64,000 bases of DNA, from NCBI RefSeq assembly GCF_008923205.2, contig NZ_WBMS02000005.1:242154-306153 (forward strand). Direction: 5' to 3'. The position numbers and the translations under genes were made by a program. Position 1 is the first letter of the stretch; each line of letters begins with the position of its first letter. The notes beneath the pieces are model-generated. The model was not told where the DNA came from. It made no database searches and was given only the letters and a program-made list of their open reading frames with translations. The DNA comes from Actinomadura physcomitrii (GTDB taxonomy: Bacteria; Actinomycetota; Actinomycetes; Streptosporangiales; Streptosporangiaceae). Shown here piece by piece: positions 43,872-52,949 of the stretch.

Positions 43872-44609
43872 TCAGCGGCCCACGAGCGTGTGGGAGAAGG
43901 AGTACCGGTCGGCCCGGTAGACGTGGTCGCCGTACTCGACGGCGGTGCCGTTGTCGTCGAAGGCGGTGCGGGTCATGGTGAGAAGCGGGGTGCCGCTCCG
44001 CTCGTCCAGCAGCCGCGCCTCCGCGGCGGTCGCGGCGCGCGCCCCGATCGTCTGGTGCGCGATCCGCAGGTTGACCCCGGCCGCGCGCAGGGTCTCGTAC
44101 AGGCCGTGCTCGGCGAGGTGCTCGGCGGTGACGTCGATCAGCCCGGCGGGCAGCACATTGGTGAGCAGCGCCAGCGGCTCGCCGCCGGTGAGCCGCAGCC
44201 GACGCAGCCGCAGCACCTCGGTGCCGGGCGGGACGCCGAGCCGCTCGGCGGCCTCGTCGCCGGCCGGCGCGGGCCCGAACTCCAGCACCCGGGTGCGCGG
44301 CTCGGCGCCCGCCGCGGCGAGGTCGTCGTGCAGGCTGGTCAGCTCGATCGGCCGCCGCACCTGCGCCTGGACGACCTGGGTGCCGACGCCGCGCTTGCGG
44401 ACGAGGAGCCCCTTGTCGACCAGGTGCTGGATCGCCTGCCGGACGGTCGGCCGGGACAGCCGGTACCGGGCGGCGAGGTCGAGCTCGTTGTCCAGCCGGG
44501 CGCCCGGCGGCAGCTCGCCGGACCGGATGGCCGCCTCGAGCTGCTGGGCGACCTGGAAGTACAGCGGCACCGGGCTGCCGCGGTCCAGCGTGACCGTCGG
44601 TCCGTGCAC
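43872..44609 (-). CDS. GntR/HutC family regulator of the inositol genes
   Basis: 245 residues. An N-terminal GntR winged helix (PLYFQVAQQLEAAIRSGELPPG, YRLSRPTVRQAIQHLVDKGLLV) and a C-terminal UTRA ligand domain (ELTSLHDDLAAAGAEPRTRV...LLTMTRTAFDDNGTAVEYGD). The GTG start has an AAAGGAGG SD. Paired GACAT palindromes lie in the divergent region with the dehydrogenase gene. HutC-type proteins commonly sense sugars or sugar phosphates. Confidence 0.9.
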   Translation of the reverse strand: MHGPTVTLDRGSPVPLYFQVAQQLEAAIRSGELPPGARLDNELDLAARYRLSRPTVRQAIQHLVDKGLLVRKRGVGTQVVQAQVRRPIELTSLHDDLAAAGAEPRTRVLEFGPAPAGDEAAERLGVPPGTEVLRLRRLRLTGGEPLALLTNVLPAGLIDVTAEHLAEHGLYETLRAAGVNLRIAHQTIGARAATAAEARLLDERSGTPLLTMTRTAFDDNGTAVEYGDHVYRADRYSFSHTLVGR

Positions 44610-44670
44610 GCGGGCCTCCTTTCGCGGGTCGGGAGGCAGCCTAGTCCACCGGCCGTCTGGAGATAATTAA

Positions 44671-44694
44671 GACATCATGTCAGGACATAATGTT
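44671..44694. promoter_or_regulatory. Paired GntR operators between divergent genes
   Basis: Two 11-bp palindromes, GACAT-C-ATGTC (44671-44681) and GACAT-A-ATGTT (44684-44694, one mismatch), two bases apart. TTGACA (44693-44698) directly follows on the plus strand as a -35 box. On the minus strand TTAATTAT (revcomp of 44662-44669) could be the gntR -10. Binding would control both directions. Confidence 0.7.
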
Positions 44695-44752
44695 GACAGC
44701 TCTTGGAGCGTTCCATGAGACTCGGTCCGGATTCACGGCCGGAAGGGGTGCG

Positions 44753-45751
44753 ATGAGGATCGGGCTCGCTGGAGCGGGACGGATCGGGACCGCGCACGCG
44801 CGGACGCTGCGCACGCTGCCCGGGGTCGCGGAGGTCGTCGTCGCCGACGCCGACCCGCGCCGGGCGCGGGAGGCGGCCGCCGGGCTCGGCGTCCAGGCCG
44901 CCGCCGACGTCGGCGCGCTGTTCACCGCGGGGCTGGACGCGCTGGTCGTCGCCGCGCCGACGGACGCGCACGCCGGCCTGGTGATGCGCGCCGTCGAGGC
45001 GGGGACGCCGGTGTTCGTGGAGAAGCCCGTCGCCCCCGACCTGGCCGGGACGATCGAGGTCCTGGCCGCGGTGCGCGGCGCGGGGGTGCCCGTGCAGGTG
45101 GGCTTCCAGCGCCGCTTCGACCCCGGCCACGCCGCGGCGCGCGACGCGGTGCGCTCGGGCCGGCTCGGCTGGGTGCACACCGTCCGCTCCTGCACGCTGG
45201 ACCCGGTGCCGCCGCCGGACGACTACATCCCCGGCTCCGGCGGGCTGTTCCGCGACTGCTCGGTGCACGATTTCGACGCCGTCCGGTTCGTCACCGGCCG
45301 CGAGGTGACCGAGGCGACCGCGACCGGCGCCAACCGCGGCTCGGCCGCCTTCGCCGAGGCCGGCGACGTCGACACCGGCGCGGCGACGCTGACGCTGGAC
45401 GACGGGACGCTCGCGCTGGTGTCCGCGACCCGCTACAACGCGGCCGGCTACGACGTGCGGCTGGAGGTCCTCGGGTCGCTGGACGGGGTCGTCGCCGGGC
45501 TGGACGACGGGACGCCGCTGTCCCCGGCCGCCGGGGGCATCCGCCCGGCCGGGCCCGCGCACACCGGGTTCCTGGAGCGGTTCGCCGACGCCTACGCCGC
45601 CGAACTGGCGGCGTTCGCCCGGATGGTCGCCGACGGCACGGCCAGCCCGTGCCCGCCCGAGGAGGGCCTCGAGGCGCTCTATATCGCGGAGGCGTGCGAG
45701 ATCTCCCGCCGCGAGCGCCGCACCGTCGCGATCGAGGAGGTCCGCCGATGA
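44753..45751 (+). CDS. Gfo/Idh/MocA oxidoreductase (inositol 2-dehydrogenase-like)
   Basis: 332 residues. NAD motif GLAGAGRIGTAHART (4-18), EKPVAPD with catalytic Lys near residue 93, and CSVHDFDAVRF with the His/Asp pair near 171. The neighbouring iolC and iolB genes suggest oxidation of myo-inositol or a related cyclitol (IolG role), but sequence alone cannot fix the substrate. ATG 44753 has SD GGAAGGGG; GTG/ATG codons further upstream lack one. ATGA overlap with iolC. Confidence 0.8.
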   Translation: MRIGLAGAGRIGTAHARTLRTLPGVAEVVVADADPRRAREAAAGLGVQAAADVGALFTAGLDALVVAAPTDAHAGLVMRAVEAGTPVFVEKPVAPDLAGTIEVLAAVRGAGVPVQVGFQRRFDPGHAAARDAVRSGRLGWVHTVRSCTLDPVPPPDDYIPGSGGLFRDCSVHDFDAVRFVTGREVTEATATGANRGSAAFAEAGDVDTGAATLTLDDGTLALVSATRYNAAGYDVRLEVLGSLDGVVAGLDDGTPLSPAAGGIRPAGPAHTGFLERFADAYAAELAAFARMVADGTASPCPPEEGLEALYIAEACEISRRERRTVAIEEVRR

Positions 45752-46737
45752 CGCCCGCGCCCGAGACCGGAGCGCCCCACGACCTGATCACGATGGGCCG
45801 GGTGAGCGTCGACGTCTACCCGCAGCAGATCGGGGTCCCGCTGGAGGACGTCGAGACGTTCGGCAAGTACCTCGGGGGCAGCCCCACGAACGTGGCGGTC
45901 GCCGCCGCCCGGTACGGGCACCGCACGGCGGTCGTCACCCGCACCGGCGCCGACCCGTTCGGGCGGTTCGTCCGCGCTGCGCTCAAGGGTTACGGCGTGG
46001 ACGACCGGTTCGTCACCGAGGTGCCGGGCCTGCCGACGCCCCTGGCGTTCTGCGAGATCTTCCCGCCGGACGACTTCCCGCTGTACTTCTACCGGTACCC
46101 GAAGGCGCCCGACATGCAGATCCGCGCCGCCGAGCTGGACCTGGACGCGATCGCCGCCGCCCGGATCTTCTGGGCGACGGTCACCGGGCTGTCGCAGGAG
46201 CCGAGCCGCGCGGCGACGGTCGCCGCGCTCGCCGCGCACCCCGGCACCACCGTCCTCGACCTGGACTACCGGCCGATGTTCTGGGAGTCGCCGGACGCGG
46301 CCCGCGCGCGGGTGCGCGAGGCGCTGCGGCACGCGACCGTCGCGGTCGGCAACCTCGAGGAGTGCGAGGTCGCCGTCGGCGAGCGCGAGCCGCGCGCCGC
46401 CGCCCGCGCCCTGCTGGACCTCGGCGTGTCGGTCGCCGTCGTCAAGCAGGGCCCGCGCGGCGTCCTCGCCGCGTCCGCGGACGGCGCCGTCGAGGTCCCG
46501 CCGACGCCGGTCGAGGTGGTCAACGGGCTCGGCGCCGGGGACGCGTTCGGCGGCGCGCTCTGCCACGGGCTGCTGCGCGGCTGGGACCTGGAGCGGACCG
46601 TGCGGTTCGCCGGCGCCGCCGGGGCGATCGTCGCGTCCCGGCGGGCCTGCGCCGACGCCATGCCGACCGCCGGCGAGGTCGAGCGGCTGCTCACCGCCCG
46701 GCGCGCGCCGGGCTCCGGCGAGGAGGCCACCGCGTGA
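45748..46737 (+). CDS. iolC: 5-dehydro-2-deoxygluconokinase IolC
   Basis: 329-residue PfkB kinase of inositol catabolism. It carries the IolC-specific N-terminus MGRVSVDVYPQQIGVPLEDV, then GKYLGGSPTNVAVAAARYG, the FYRYPKAPDMQIR segment and the PfkB active-site motif NGLGAGDAFGGALCHG. It phosphorylates 2-deoxy-5-keto-gluconate, the IolB product. Coupled to the dehydrogenase by ATGA and to a 28-codon frame by GTGA. Confidence 0.9.
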   Translation: MTPAPETGAPHDLITMGRVSVDVYPQQIGVPLEDVETFGKYLGGSPTNVAVAAARYGHRTAVVTRTGADPFGRFVRAALKGYGVDDRFVTEVPGLPTPLAFCEIFPPDDFPLYFYRYPKAPDMQIRAAELDLDAIAAARIFWATVTGLSQEPSRAATVAALAAHPGTTVLDLDYRPMFWESPDAARARVREALRHATVAVGNLEECEVAVGEREPRAAARALLDLGVSVAVVKQGPRGVLAASADGAVEVPPTPVEVVNGLGAGDAFGGALCHGLLRGWDLERTVRFAGAAGAIVASRRACADAMPTAGEVERLLTARRAPGSGEEATA

Positions 46738-46820
46738 GCACGGGAATGTTCGCCGAACGCCGCGCCGCCCCCGCCGGGATCGTGGCGGCGCCGTGCACAC
46801 CTGCGAGGAGGACGCGATGA
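46734..46820 (+). CDS. 28-codon frame coupling iolC to iolB, possible gene remnant
   Basis: GTG at 46734 overlaps the iolC TGA by 4 bp, and its TGA at 46818-46820 overlaps the iolB ATG by 4 bp. The product begins MSTGMFAERRAAPAG and ends in Arg/Thr. In other actinobacterial inositol operons I recall an aldolase-type (Cgl0159-like) gene in this place; the frame could be its collapsed remains kept for translational coupling. It may also be chance. Confidence 0.4.
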   Translation: MSTGMFAERRAAPAGIVAAPCTPARRTR

Positions 46821-47671
46821 CCGATGTGGACATCGCTCCGGCGGACGCCGGATGGGCCTACTCGGGCCTGCGCGTCCTGACGCTCGGCCCCGGTGAGGAG
46901 GCGACCGTCGAGACGGGGGACGCCGAGACGCTCGTGCTGCCGCTCGCCGGGTCGTTCCGCGCCGCCGTCACCATCCCGGGCGAGGACGAGGTGACGTTCG
47001 ACCTGCGAGGGCGCGCCGACGTCTTCTCCCGCGTCACCGACTTCGCCTACGCGCCGCGCGACGCCGCGGTGGCCGTGTCGTCGCGGGACGGCGGCCGGTT
47101 CGCGCTGCCGTCCGCCCGCTGCGAGCGCCGGCTGCCGCCGCGCTACGGCCCCGCCGAGCGGGTGCCGGTCGAGCTGCGCGGCGCCGGATCGGCGAGCCGC
47201 CAGGTGAACAACTTCTGCACCCCGGACGCGTTCGAGGCCGACCGGCTCATCGCCTGCGAGGTGCTGACCCCCGGCGGTAACTGGTCGTCCTACCCGCCGC
47301 ACAAGCACGACGAGCCGACGCCCACCGAATCGGTGCTCGAGGAGATCTACTACTTCGAGGTCGCGGACGGTCCCGGCGGCCGTCCCGGCATGGGCTACCA
47401 GCGGGTGTACGGGACCGCGGACCGCCCGATCGACGTGCTGGAGGAGGTCCGGACCGGCGACGTCGTGCTGATCCCGCACGGCTGGCACGGGCCCTCGATG
47501 GCGGTGCCCGGCTACGACCTGTACTACCTGAACGTGATGGCGGGCCCGGGGGAGGAGCGGGCCTGGCGGATCTGCGACGACCCGGCGCACGCATGGGTCC
47601 GCGACGGTTGGGCCGGCCTGGCCGCCGACCCGCGCCTGCCCATGACGTCGGCCGCGGGCCGCGAACGCTGA
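46817..47671 (+). CDS. iolB: 5-deoxy-glucuronate isomerase IolB
   Basis: 284-residue double-cupin enzyme turning 5-deoxy-glucuronate into 2-deoxy-5-keto-gluconate, the IolC substrate. The metal site is visible in YPPHKHDE (His162, His164) and VLEEIYYF (Glu176), with a later IPHGWHGP. ATG 46817 has SD GAGGAGG; the frame also opens at ATG 46793. iolD, iolE, iolA and iolJ do not follow: a terminator and an unrelated ketosynthase gene do. Confidence 0.92.
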   Translation: MTDVDIAPADAGWAYSGLRVLTLGPGEEATVETGDAETLVLPLAGSFRAAVTIPGEDEVTFDLRGRADVFSRVTDFAYAPRDAAVAVSSRDGGRFALPSARCERRLPPRYGPAERVPVELRGAGSASRQVNNFCTPDAFEADRLIACEVLTPGGNWSSYPPHKHDEPTPTESVLEEIYYFEVADGPGGRPGMGYQRVYGTADRPIDVLEEVRTGDVVLIPHGWHGPSMAVPGYDLYYLNVMAGPGEERAWRICDDPAHAWVRDGWAGLAADPRLPMTSAAGRER

Positions 47672-47703
47672 GCCGGCCGTGCCCGGGCCCTCGCCGGGAG
47701 CGC

Positions 47704-47719
47704 GGGGCGCCGGCGCCCC
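47704..47719 (+). terminator. Palindromic hairpin after iolB
   Basis: GGGGCGCCGGCGCCCC, 32 bp after the iolB stop, followed by TTC. It marks the end of the inositol operon. Confidence 0.65.
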
Positions 47720-47871
47720 TTCATCCGCGCCGCGGTAAAGGCGTTTCCGGAGTTCTCGCGTGGTGGTGACAAAAACACCCGCCGGAAATGTGCCCGCAGA
47801 GGCAAGTGGCGGCGCGCGGGCGGCCGCTAGCGTCCAATCCCTGCGTTTCCGAGACGACCGCGAGGTGACGG

Positions 47872-49134
47872 ATGGCGACTGCGCGCCGGGCCGACGGAAC
47901 TCCCCGGGTGGTGGTCACCGGGTTCGGCGTGAAGAGCCCGGCGGGCGGCACCCCGGACGAGGTCGTCGCCGCCGTCTTCTCCGGGAAGTCGCAGGCCGTC
48001 CACGTCCAGCAGCTGCTCGAGGCGGGGACGGCCGTCTCCTACGGATGCCCCGCGCAGCCGTTCGAGGAGGAGTGCTACTTCACCCGCCCCGAGATGCGGC
48101 GGCTCGACCGCATGACGCGCCTCGGCGTCGCCGCCGCCGAGGACGCGCTCGCCGACGCCGCCCTGGGCGGCCCGGACGCCCCCGCGCCCTGGCGGCGCGG
48201 CGTGTACGTGGGGACGGCCGCCGCGAACCTCGCCTCGGTGGTCGCGCTCGGCGGGCACGAGCACGCCGGCACCCTGCACCGCGTCCCGGTCCCCACCGTC
48301 CCGATGGTCATGCCGAACGCGACCGCCGCGAACATCTCGATCCGGCACGGGTTCGAGGGCCCGTGCCCGACGTACTCGACCGGCTGCGCCAGCGGCGCCA
48401 CCGCGATCGGCGAGGCCGCCCTCGCGATCCGCGCCGGCCGGATCGACGCGGCCGTGGCGGGCGGTGTCGACGCGGTCCTCACGCCGTTCGTGATGGCGGC
48501 GTTCGCGCGCATCGGCACGCTCGCCCGCCGCGACGACGCGCCGCACACCGCGAGCCGCCCGTTCGACGCGGACCGGGACGGGTTCGTCGTCGGCGAGGCC
48601 GCCGCGTTCCTGGTGCTGGAGCGCGCCGACCGCGCGGCCGCCCGCGGTGCCCGCGTGCACGGCGAGATCGCCGGGTACGCGGCCGCGAGCGACGCCGCGC
48701 ACATCGTCGCGCCGCGCAAGGACGGCCGCGTCGCCGCCCGCTGCATGGCCGCGGCCCTCGCCGACGCGCGGCTCGGCCCGCGCGACGTCGGGCACGTCTC
48801 GGCGCACGCCACCGGGACGCGCAGCAACGACGGCGCCGAGGCCCTGGCGATCGACCGCTGCTTCGGCGGCGACGCCCCGCCCGTCACCGCGACCAAGGGC
48901 GTGACCGGCCACATCCTGGGCGCGGGCGGCGCCCTGGAGGCGATCGTCGCGCTGCGCTGCGCCGCCGCCGGGCTCGTCCCGCCGACGGCGAACTTCGCCG
49001 GTCCGGACGAGGAGACCGGGCTGATCGACGTCGTCCACGGCGAGGCGCGCGCGATCCCCGCGGCGGCGCCGGTGCTGTCGAACTCGTTCGGGTTCGGCGG
49101 CCACGACGCCGCGCTCGTCCTCACCCCCGCCTGA
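47872..49134 (+). CDS. Stand-alone beta-ketoacyl-ACP synthase (KAS II type)
   Basis: 420 residues with the full thiolase-fold triad: Cys172 in STGCASGA, His312 in SAHATGTRSND, His347 in GVTGHILGAGG, and the C-terminal NSFGFGGHDAALVL. It condenses an acyl chain with malonyl-ACP. Unlike FabF of primary metabolism it stands alone, with no acyl carrier protein, reductase or FabD gene nearby, and an Ala-rich VYVGTAAANLASVV gate region. It could be a secondary-metabolite or lipid-modifying KS. SD GAGGTGACGG. Confidence 0.87.
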   Translation: MATARRADGTPRVVVTGFGVKSPAGGTPDEVVAAVFSGKSQAVHVQQLLEAGTAVSYGCPAQPFEEECYFTRPEMRRLDRMTRLGVAAAEDALADAALGGPDAPAPWRRGVYVGTAAANLASVVALGGHEHAGTLHRVPVPTVPMVMPNATAANISIRHGFEGPCPTYSTGCASGATAIGEAALAIRAGRIDAAVAGGVDAVLTPFVMAAFARIGTLARRDDAPHTASRPFDADRDGFVVGEAAAFLVLERADRAAARGARVHGEIAGYAAASDAAHIVAPRKDGRVAARCMAAALADARLGPRDVGHVSAHATGTRSNDGAEALAIDRCFGGDAPPVTATKGVTGHILGAGGALEAIVALRCAAAGLVPPTANFAGPDEETGLIDVVHGEARAIPAAAPVLSNSFGFGGHDAALVLTPA

Positions 49135-49207
49135 GCGCCGCCTGCGGCAGCCGCCGCCCACAGGTCCGGTCCGGGCGTCCCGAAGGGCGTACCCCTAAAT
49201 CAGGGAC

Positions 49208-50194
49208 TCAACGGGCGGATCCGCGGGTGGCGGCGAGCGGCTCGCCGCGCTGCCGGCCGCCCGGCGACCGCCGCCGCCCCGCCCCGCCGACCACGGCCCC
49301 GGCCGCCAGCAGGACCGCGCCGACCGCCGCCGCGCCGACCGGGACGGCGATCCGCAGCAGGTCGATCTTCGACGCGCCGTCCGCCGACTTCGCCCGCAGC
49401 GATCTCTGCGACTCCGGCGTCATCCGCAGGTCCATCCGCCCCACGACGAGGCGGCCCGGGCCGCTCTTCGGCCGCAGGGTGGACAGCACCTTCTGCTCCT
49501 GGTCGATCGGGTTGCCGGTGCGCGGGTCCACCCAGTACGTCGCGTCCGCCTGGTAGTAGCGGTCGACCGGGACCGCGGGGCCGCCCTTGGCGCGCCCGAG
49601 CAGCTCGCCCGGCACGTCCGGCAGGGCCTTCCCCGCCACCTTGGTGTCCGGGATGTGCTGGACGAACCGCCAGGCGACGATGCCGTGCACCCGCTCCGTG
49701 CCGGCGTAGACCGCCGGCCAGGCCCGCCGCGTCGCCGGGTCGTACACCGGCTTGGCCTTCTTGGTGGCGTGCACCGGCCAGAACAGCCCGAGCCCCGTCT
49801 GCCGCGCGGACACGTCGCCGTCCACCGAGGCGCCGCAGCAGGCCGTGAGCCGCCCGGTGCGGCGGTCGAAGGCGACCCGCTGGTTCTGGACCTCGATCGT
49901 GGTGCCGCGCGCGACGTCCTGGATCACCGTCGCCGAGTCCCAGACGGCGACGTCGCCGTGCGAGGACGTCACGTCGCCGCGGACGGTGTTGGTGGCGACC
50001 ACGGTCGCGCCGGTGACCTGCTTGACGGACGCGGCGTCGAAATAGGTGGCATTGTCGGCGCGCAGCCGCGTGACCTGGTAGACGTCGGTCGGCGCGGCGA
50101 TCAGCCGAGGGGTGACGTAGAAGCGGACCAGCACGGCGGTGATCAGGAGGAACGCGCCCAGACCCGTGAGCACCATGCCGATGACGTTGCGCAA
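49208..50194 (-). CDS. DUF3068/PorA-type membrane-anchored protein
   Basis: 328 residues with an N-terminal membrane helix (VIGMVLTGLGAFLLITAVLV, about 4-23), a beta-rich extracytoplasmic region (YFDAASVKQVTGATVVATNTVRGDV, VQNQRVAFDRRTGRLTACCGA) and a second helix at about 278-305. This is the DUF3068 layout, sometimes annotated as a porin PorA relative. A TTG at 50194 is the chosen start because GAGGAGG lies 5 nt upstream. The function is not known. Confidence 0.82.
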   Translation of the reverse strand: MRNVIGMVLTGLGAFLLITAVLVRFYVTPRLIAAPTDVYQVTRLRADNATYFDAASVKQVTGATVVATNTVRGDVTSSHGDVAVWDSATVIQDVARGTTIEVQNQRVAFDRRTGRLTACCGASVDGDVSARQTGLGLFWPVHATKKAKPVYDPATRRAWPAVYAGTERVHGIVAWRFVQHIPDTKVAGKALPDVPGELLGRAKGGPAVPVDRYYQADATYWVDPRTGNPIDQEQKVLSTLRPKSGPGRLVVGRMDLRMTPESQRSLRAKSADGASKIDLLRIAVPVGAAAVGAVLLAAGAVVGGAGRRRSPGGRQRGEPLAATRGSAR

Positions 50195-50384
50195 TGCCGC
50201 CTCCTCGTCGTTTCCGGCTCCCGCGTCCCCGATCACCGGGCGCGCGCCCGGTCCGCACATCGTCCGCCAAGAAGGCGGCGAAATGAATGCGTACGCCGTG
50301 GGAAATCGAAATTCTGTGCGGTCGCCCAGTGCCGCACAGTGCCGCCCGCGCCCGCCGGACCCGCGCCGCGGGTGTGAGCGCCAG

Positions 50385-50422
50385 TTAACGCGGGGGTGAC
50401 GTTCGGGACCCATACGGGAAAT
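50385..50422 (+). promoter_or_regulatory. Degenerate GlnR-like box upstream of nirB
   Basis: Four pentamers spaced 11 bp apart (TTAAC, GTGAC, GACCC, GAAAT) loosely fit the actinobacterial GlnR pattern gTnAC-N6-GaAAC repeated. The outer ones match 4 of 5. It is the right distance from nirB, but the match is weak. Confidence 0.3.
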
Positions 50423-50444
50423 AAGGCTCTCCGAGGATCAAGGC

Positions 50445-52949
50445 ATGGAAGCCCGCAACGAACCGGACATGCACCTGGTCGTGGTCGGCCACGGACCGGC
50501 CTCGCACCGCCTGGTGGAGGCCCTGCGCGAGCGCGACGCCGCCGGGACGTGGACGGTCACCGTCATCGGCGAGGAGCCGCGCACCGCCTACGACCGGGTG
50601 GCGCTGACCACCCACCTGGAGGGCGCCGACCTCGCCTACCCGGCGCACGGCGGCGAGGTCGCCGTCGTCACCGGCGAGCAGGTCACCGCGATCGACCGCG
50701 CCGCCCGCACCGTGGCGACCTCGGCCGGACGCACCGTCCGCTACGACGCGCTGGTGCTGGCCACCGGGTCGGCGCCGTTCGTGCCGCCGGTGCAGGGCCG
50801 GGACCTGCCCGGCGTGTTCGTCTACCGCACCATCGACGACCTGGACGCGATCCGCGAGTACGCGAAGGGCCGGGCGACCGGCGCCGTGGTCGGCGGGGGC
50901 CTGCTCGGCCTGGAGGCCGCCCGCGCCATCCAGGGGCTCGGGCTGCGCAGCGGCGTCGTGGAGGTCGCGCCGTGGCTGATGCCGCGCCAGCTCGACGAGG
51001 GCGGCGGCGCGATGCTGCGCCGCCACATCGAGGCCCTCGGCATGGCCGTGCACGCCGGGGAGCCGATGGAGCGGCTCGAGGCGGGCGCGGGCGGCGCCGT
51101 CGCGGGCATCGCGCTCGCCGGCGGGCGGCGGATCGACGCCGAGGTCGTGGTGTTCTCCGCCGGCATCCGGCCGCGCGACGAGCTGGCCCGCGGCTGCGGG
51201 CTGCAGGTGGGGGAGCGCGGCGGGATCGTCGTCGACGCGTCCTGCCGCACCGAGGACCCGGCGATCTGGGCGATCGGCGAGTGCGCGCTCGTGGACGGGA
51301 CGGTGTACGGGCTGGTCGGGCCCTGCTTCTCGATGGCGGAGGTGGTCGCGGACCGGCTGCTCAACCCGGACAGCACCGCGGCGTTCGAGGGCGCCGACAT
51401 GTCCACGAAGCTGAAGCTGATGGGCGTGGACGTCGCCAGCTTCGGCGACCCGTTCGCCGGCCCGGACCAGGGCGCGCTCGGCGTCACCTACACCGACCCG
51501 GTCGCCGGCGTCTACAAGAAGCTCGTGGTCAGCGACGACGCGAAGACCCTGCTCGGCGGTGTGCTGGTCGGCGACGCCGAGTCCTACGGGACGCTGCGCG
51601 CCTACGTCGGCGGGAACCTGCCCGGCGCCCCCGAGCAGATGCTGTTCGGCGGGACGGAGGCCGCGGGCGGCGACCTGCCGGGCGCGACCGTCATCTGCTC
51701 CTGCAACAACGTCACCGCCGAGACGATCCGCGGCGCGATCGCGGCGGAGTCGCTCACCGACGTGGCCGCGGTCAAGGGCTGCACGAAGGCCGGGACGAGC
51801 TGCGGCAGCTGCGTTCCGCTGGTGAAGAAGATCCTGGACGCCGAGCTGACCGCCGCCGGCATCGAGGTCAGCAAGGCGATCTGCGAGCACTTCGACTACA
51901 GCCGCGCGGAGCTGTTCGACATCATCCGGGGCGGGCGGGTCACCAGCTTCACCCAGCTCGTCCAGGAGCACGGCCGCGGCCGGGGCTGCGACATCTGCAA
52001 GCCCGCCGTCGCGTCCATCCTCGCCAGCCTCGGCAACGGGCACATCCTGGAGGGCGAGCAGGCCGCGCTGCAGGACACCAACGACCACTTCCTGGCCAAC
52101 CTGCAGAAGAACGGCACGTACTCGGTCGTGCCGCGGGTCCCCGGCGGCGAGATCACCCCGGAGAAGCTGATCGTGATCGGCGAGGTGGCCCGCGACTTCG
52201 GCCTCTACACCAAGATCACCGGCGGGCAGCGGATCGACCTGTTCGGCGCCCGCGTCGAGCAGCTCCCGGAGATCTGGAGGCGGCTCGTCGACGCCGGGTT
52301 CGAGTCCGGGCACGCCTACGGCAAGGCGCTGCGGACGGTGAAGTCGTGCGTCGGCTCCACCTGGTGCCGCTACGGCGTGCAGGACTCGGTCGCGATGGCG
52401 ATCCGGCTGGAGCTGCGGTACCGGGGGCTGCGCGCCCCGCACAAGCTGAAGTCGGCGGTGTCGGGCTGCGCCCGCGAGTGCGCGGAGGCGCAGAGCAAGG
52501 ACTTCGGCGTCATCGCCACCGAGAACGGCTGGAACCTCTACCTCGCCGGCAACGGCGGCATGCGGCCACGGCACGCCGACCTGTTCGCCTCCGACCTGTC
52601 CGACGAGGAGCTGATCCGCACCATCGACCGGTTCCTGATGTTCTACATCCGCACCGCCGACCGGCTGCAGCGCACCGCGAGCTGGCTGGAGGCCCTCGAC
52701 GGCGGCGTCGGCTACCTGCGCGAGGTGATCGTGGACGACCGGCTCGGCATCTGCGCCGAGCTGGACGCCGCGATGGAGCGGCACGTGGCCGCCTACTCCG
52801 ACGAGTGGCGCGACACCCTCGACGACCCCGACCGGCTCCGCCGGTTCGTCTCGTTCGTCAACGCGCCGCAGACCCCCGACCCGAGCATCGAGTTCGAGGT
52901 CGAGCGCGAGCAGATCAAGCCCGTGCTCCTGCCGCTGGAGGTCAGGTGA
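50445..52949 (+). CDS. nirB: Assimilatory nitrite reductase large subunit NirB
   Basis: 834 residues reducing nitrite to ammonium with NAD(P)H. Order: FAD/NAD domain (VVGHGPASHRLV at about 13, GGGLLGLEAARA near 148), a BFD-like [2Fe-2S] region (ICSCNNVTAETIR...SCGSC, about 417-460), a second Cys pair (RGRGCDICKP), and the siroheme/[4Fe-4S] domain with SCVGSTWCRYG and SGCARECAEAQ (about 634-680). Lower-case regulation by GlnR is likely in this lineage. GTGA overlap with the next reductase. No NirD-type Rieske small subunit follows. Confidence 0.93.
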   Translation: MEARNEPDMHLVVVGHGPASHRLVEALRERDAAGTWTVTVIGEEPRTAYDRVALTTHLEGADLAYPAHGGEVAVVTGEQVTAIDRAARTVATSAGRTVRYDALVLATGSAPFVPPVQGRDLPGVFVYRTIDDLDAIREYAKGRATGAVVGGGLLGLEAARAIQGLGLRSGVVEVAPWLMPRQLDEGGGAMLRRHIEALGMAVHAGEPMERLEAGAGGAVAGIALAGGRRIDAEVVVFSAGIRPRDELARGCGLQVGERGGIVVDASCRTEDPAIWAIGECALVDGTVYGLVGPCFSMAEVVADRLLNPDSTAAFEGADMSTKLKLMGVDVASFGDPFAGPDQGALGVTYTDPVAGVYKKLVVSDDAKTLLGGVLVGDAESYGTLRAYVGGNLPGAPEQMLFGGTEAAGGDLPGATVICSCNNVTAETIRGAIAAESLTDVAAVKGCTKAGTSCGSCVPLVKKILDAELTAAGIEVSKAICEHFDYSRAELFDIIRGGRVTSFTQLVQEHGRGRGCDICKPAVASILASLGNGHILEGEQAALQDTNDHFLANLQKNGTYSVVPRVPGGEITPEKLIVIGEVARDFGLYTKITGGQRIDLFGARVEQLPEIWRRLVDAGFESGHAYGKALRTVKSCVGSTWCRYGVQDSVAMAIRLELRYRGLRAPHKLKSAVSGCARECAEAQSKDFGVIATENGWNLYLAGNGGMRPRHADLFASDLSDEELIRTIDRFLMFYIRTADRLQRTASWLEALDGGVGYLREVIVDDRLGICAELDAAMERHVAAYSDEWRDTLDDPDRLRRFVSFVNAPQTPDPSIEFEVEREQIKPVLLPLEVR

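Noticed and set aside
49190-49206. TACCCCTAAATCAGGGA as a NarL/LuxR-type operator
   Set aside because: It lies between two converging 3' ends, where no promoter is expected, and the match is short; it may be a degenerate terminator.
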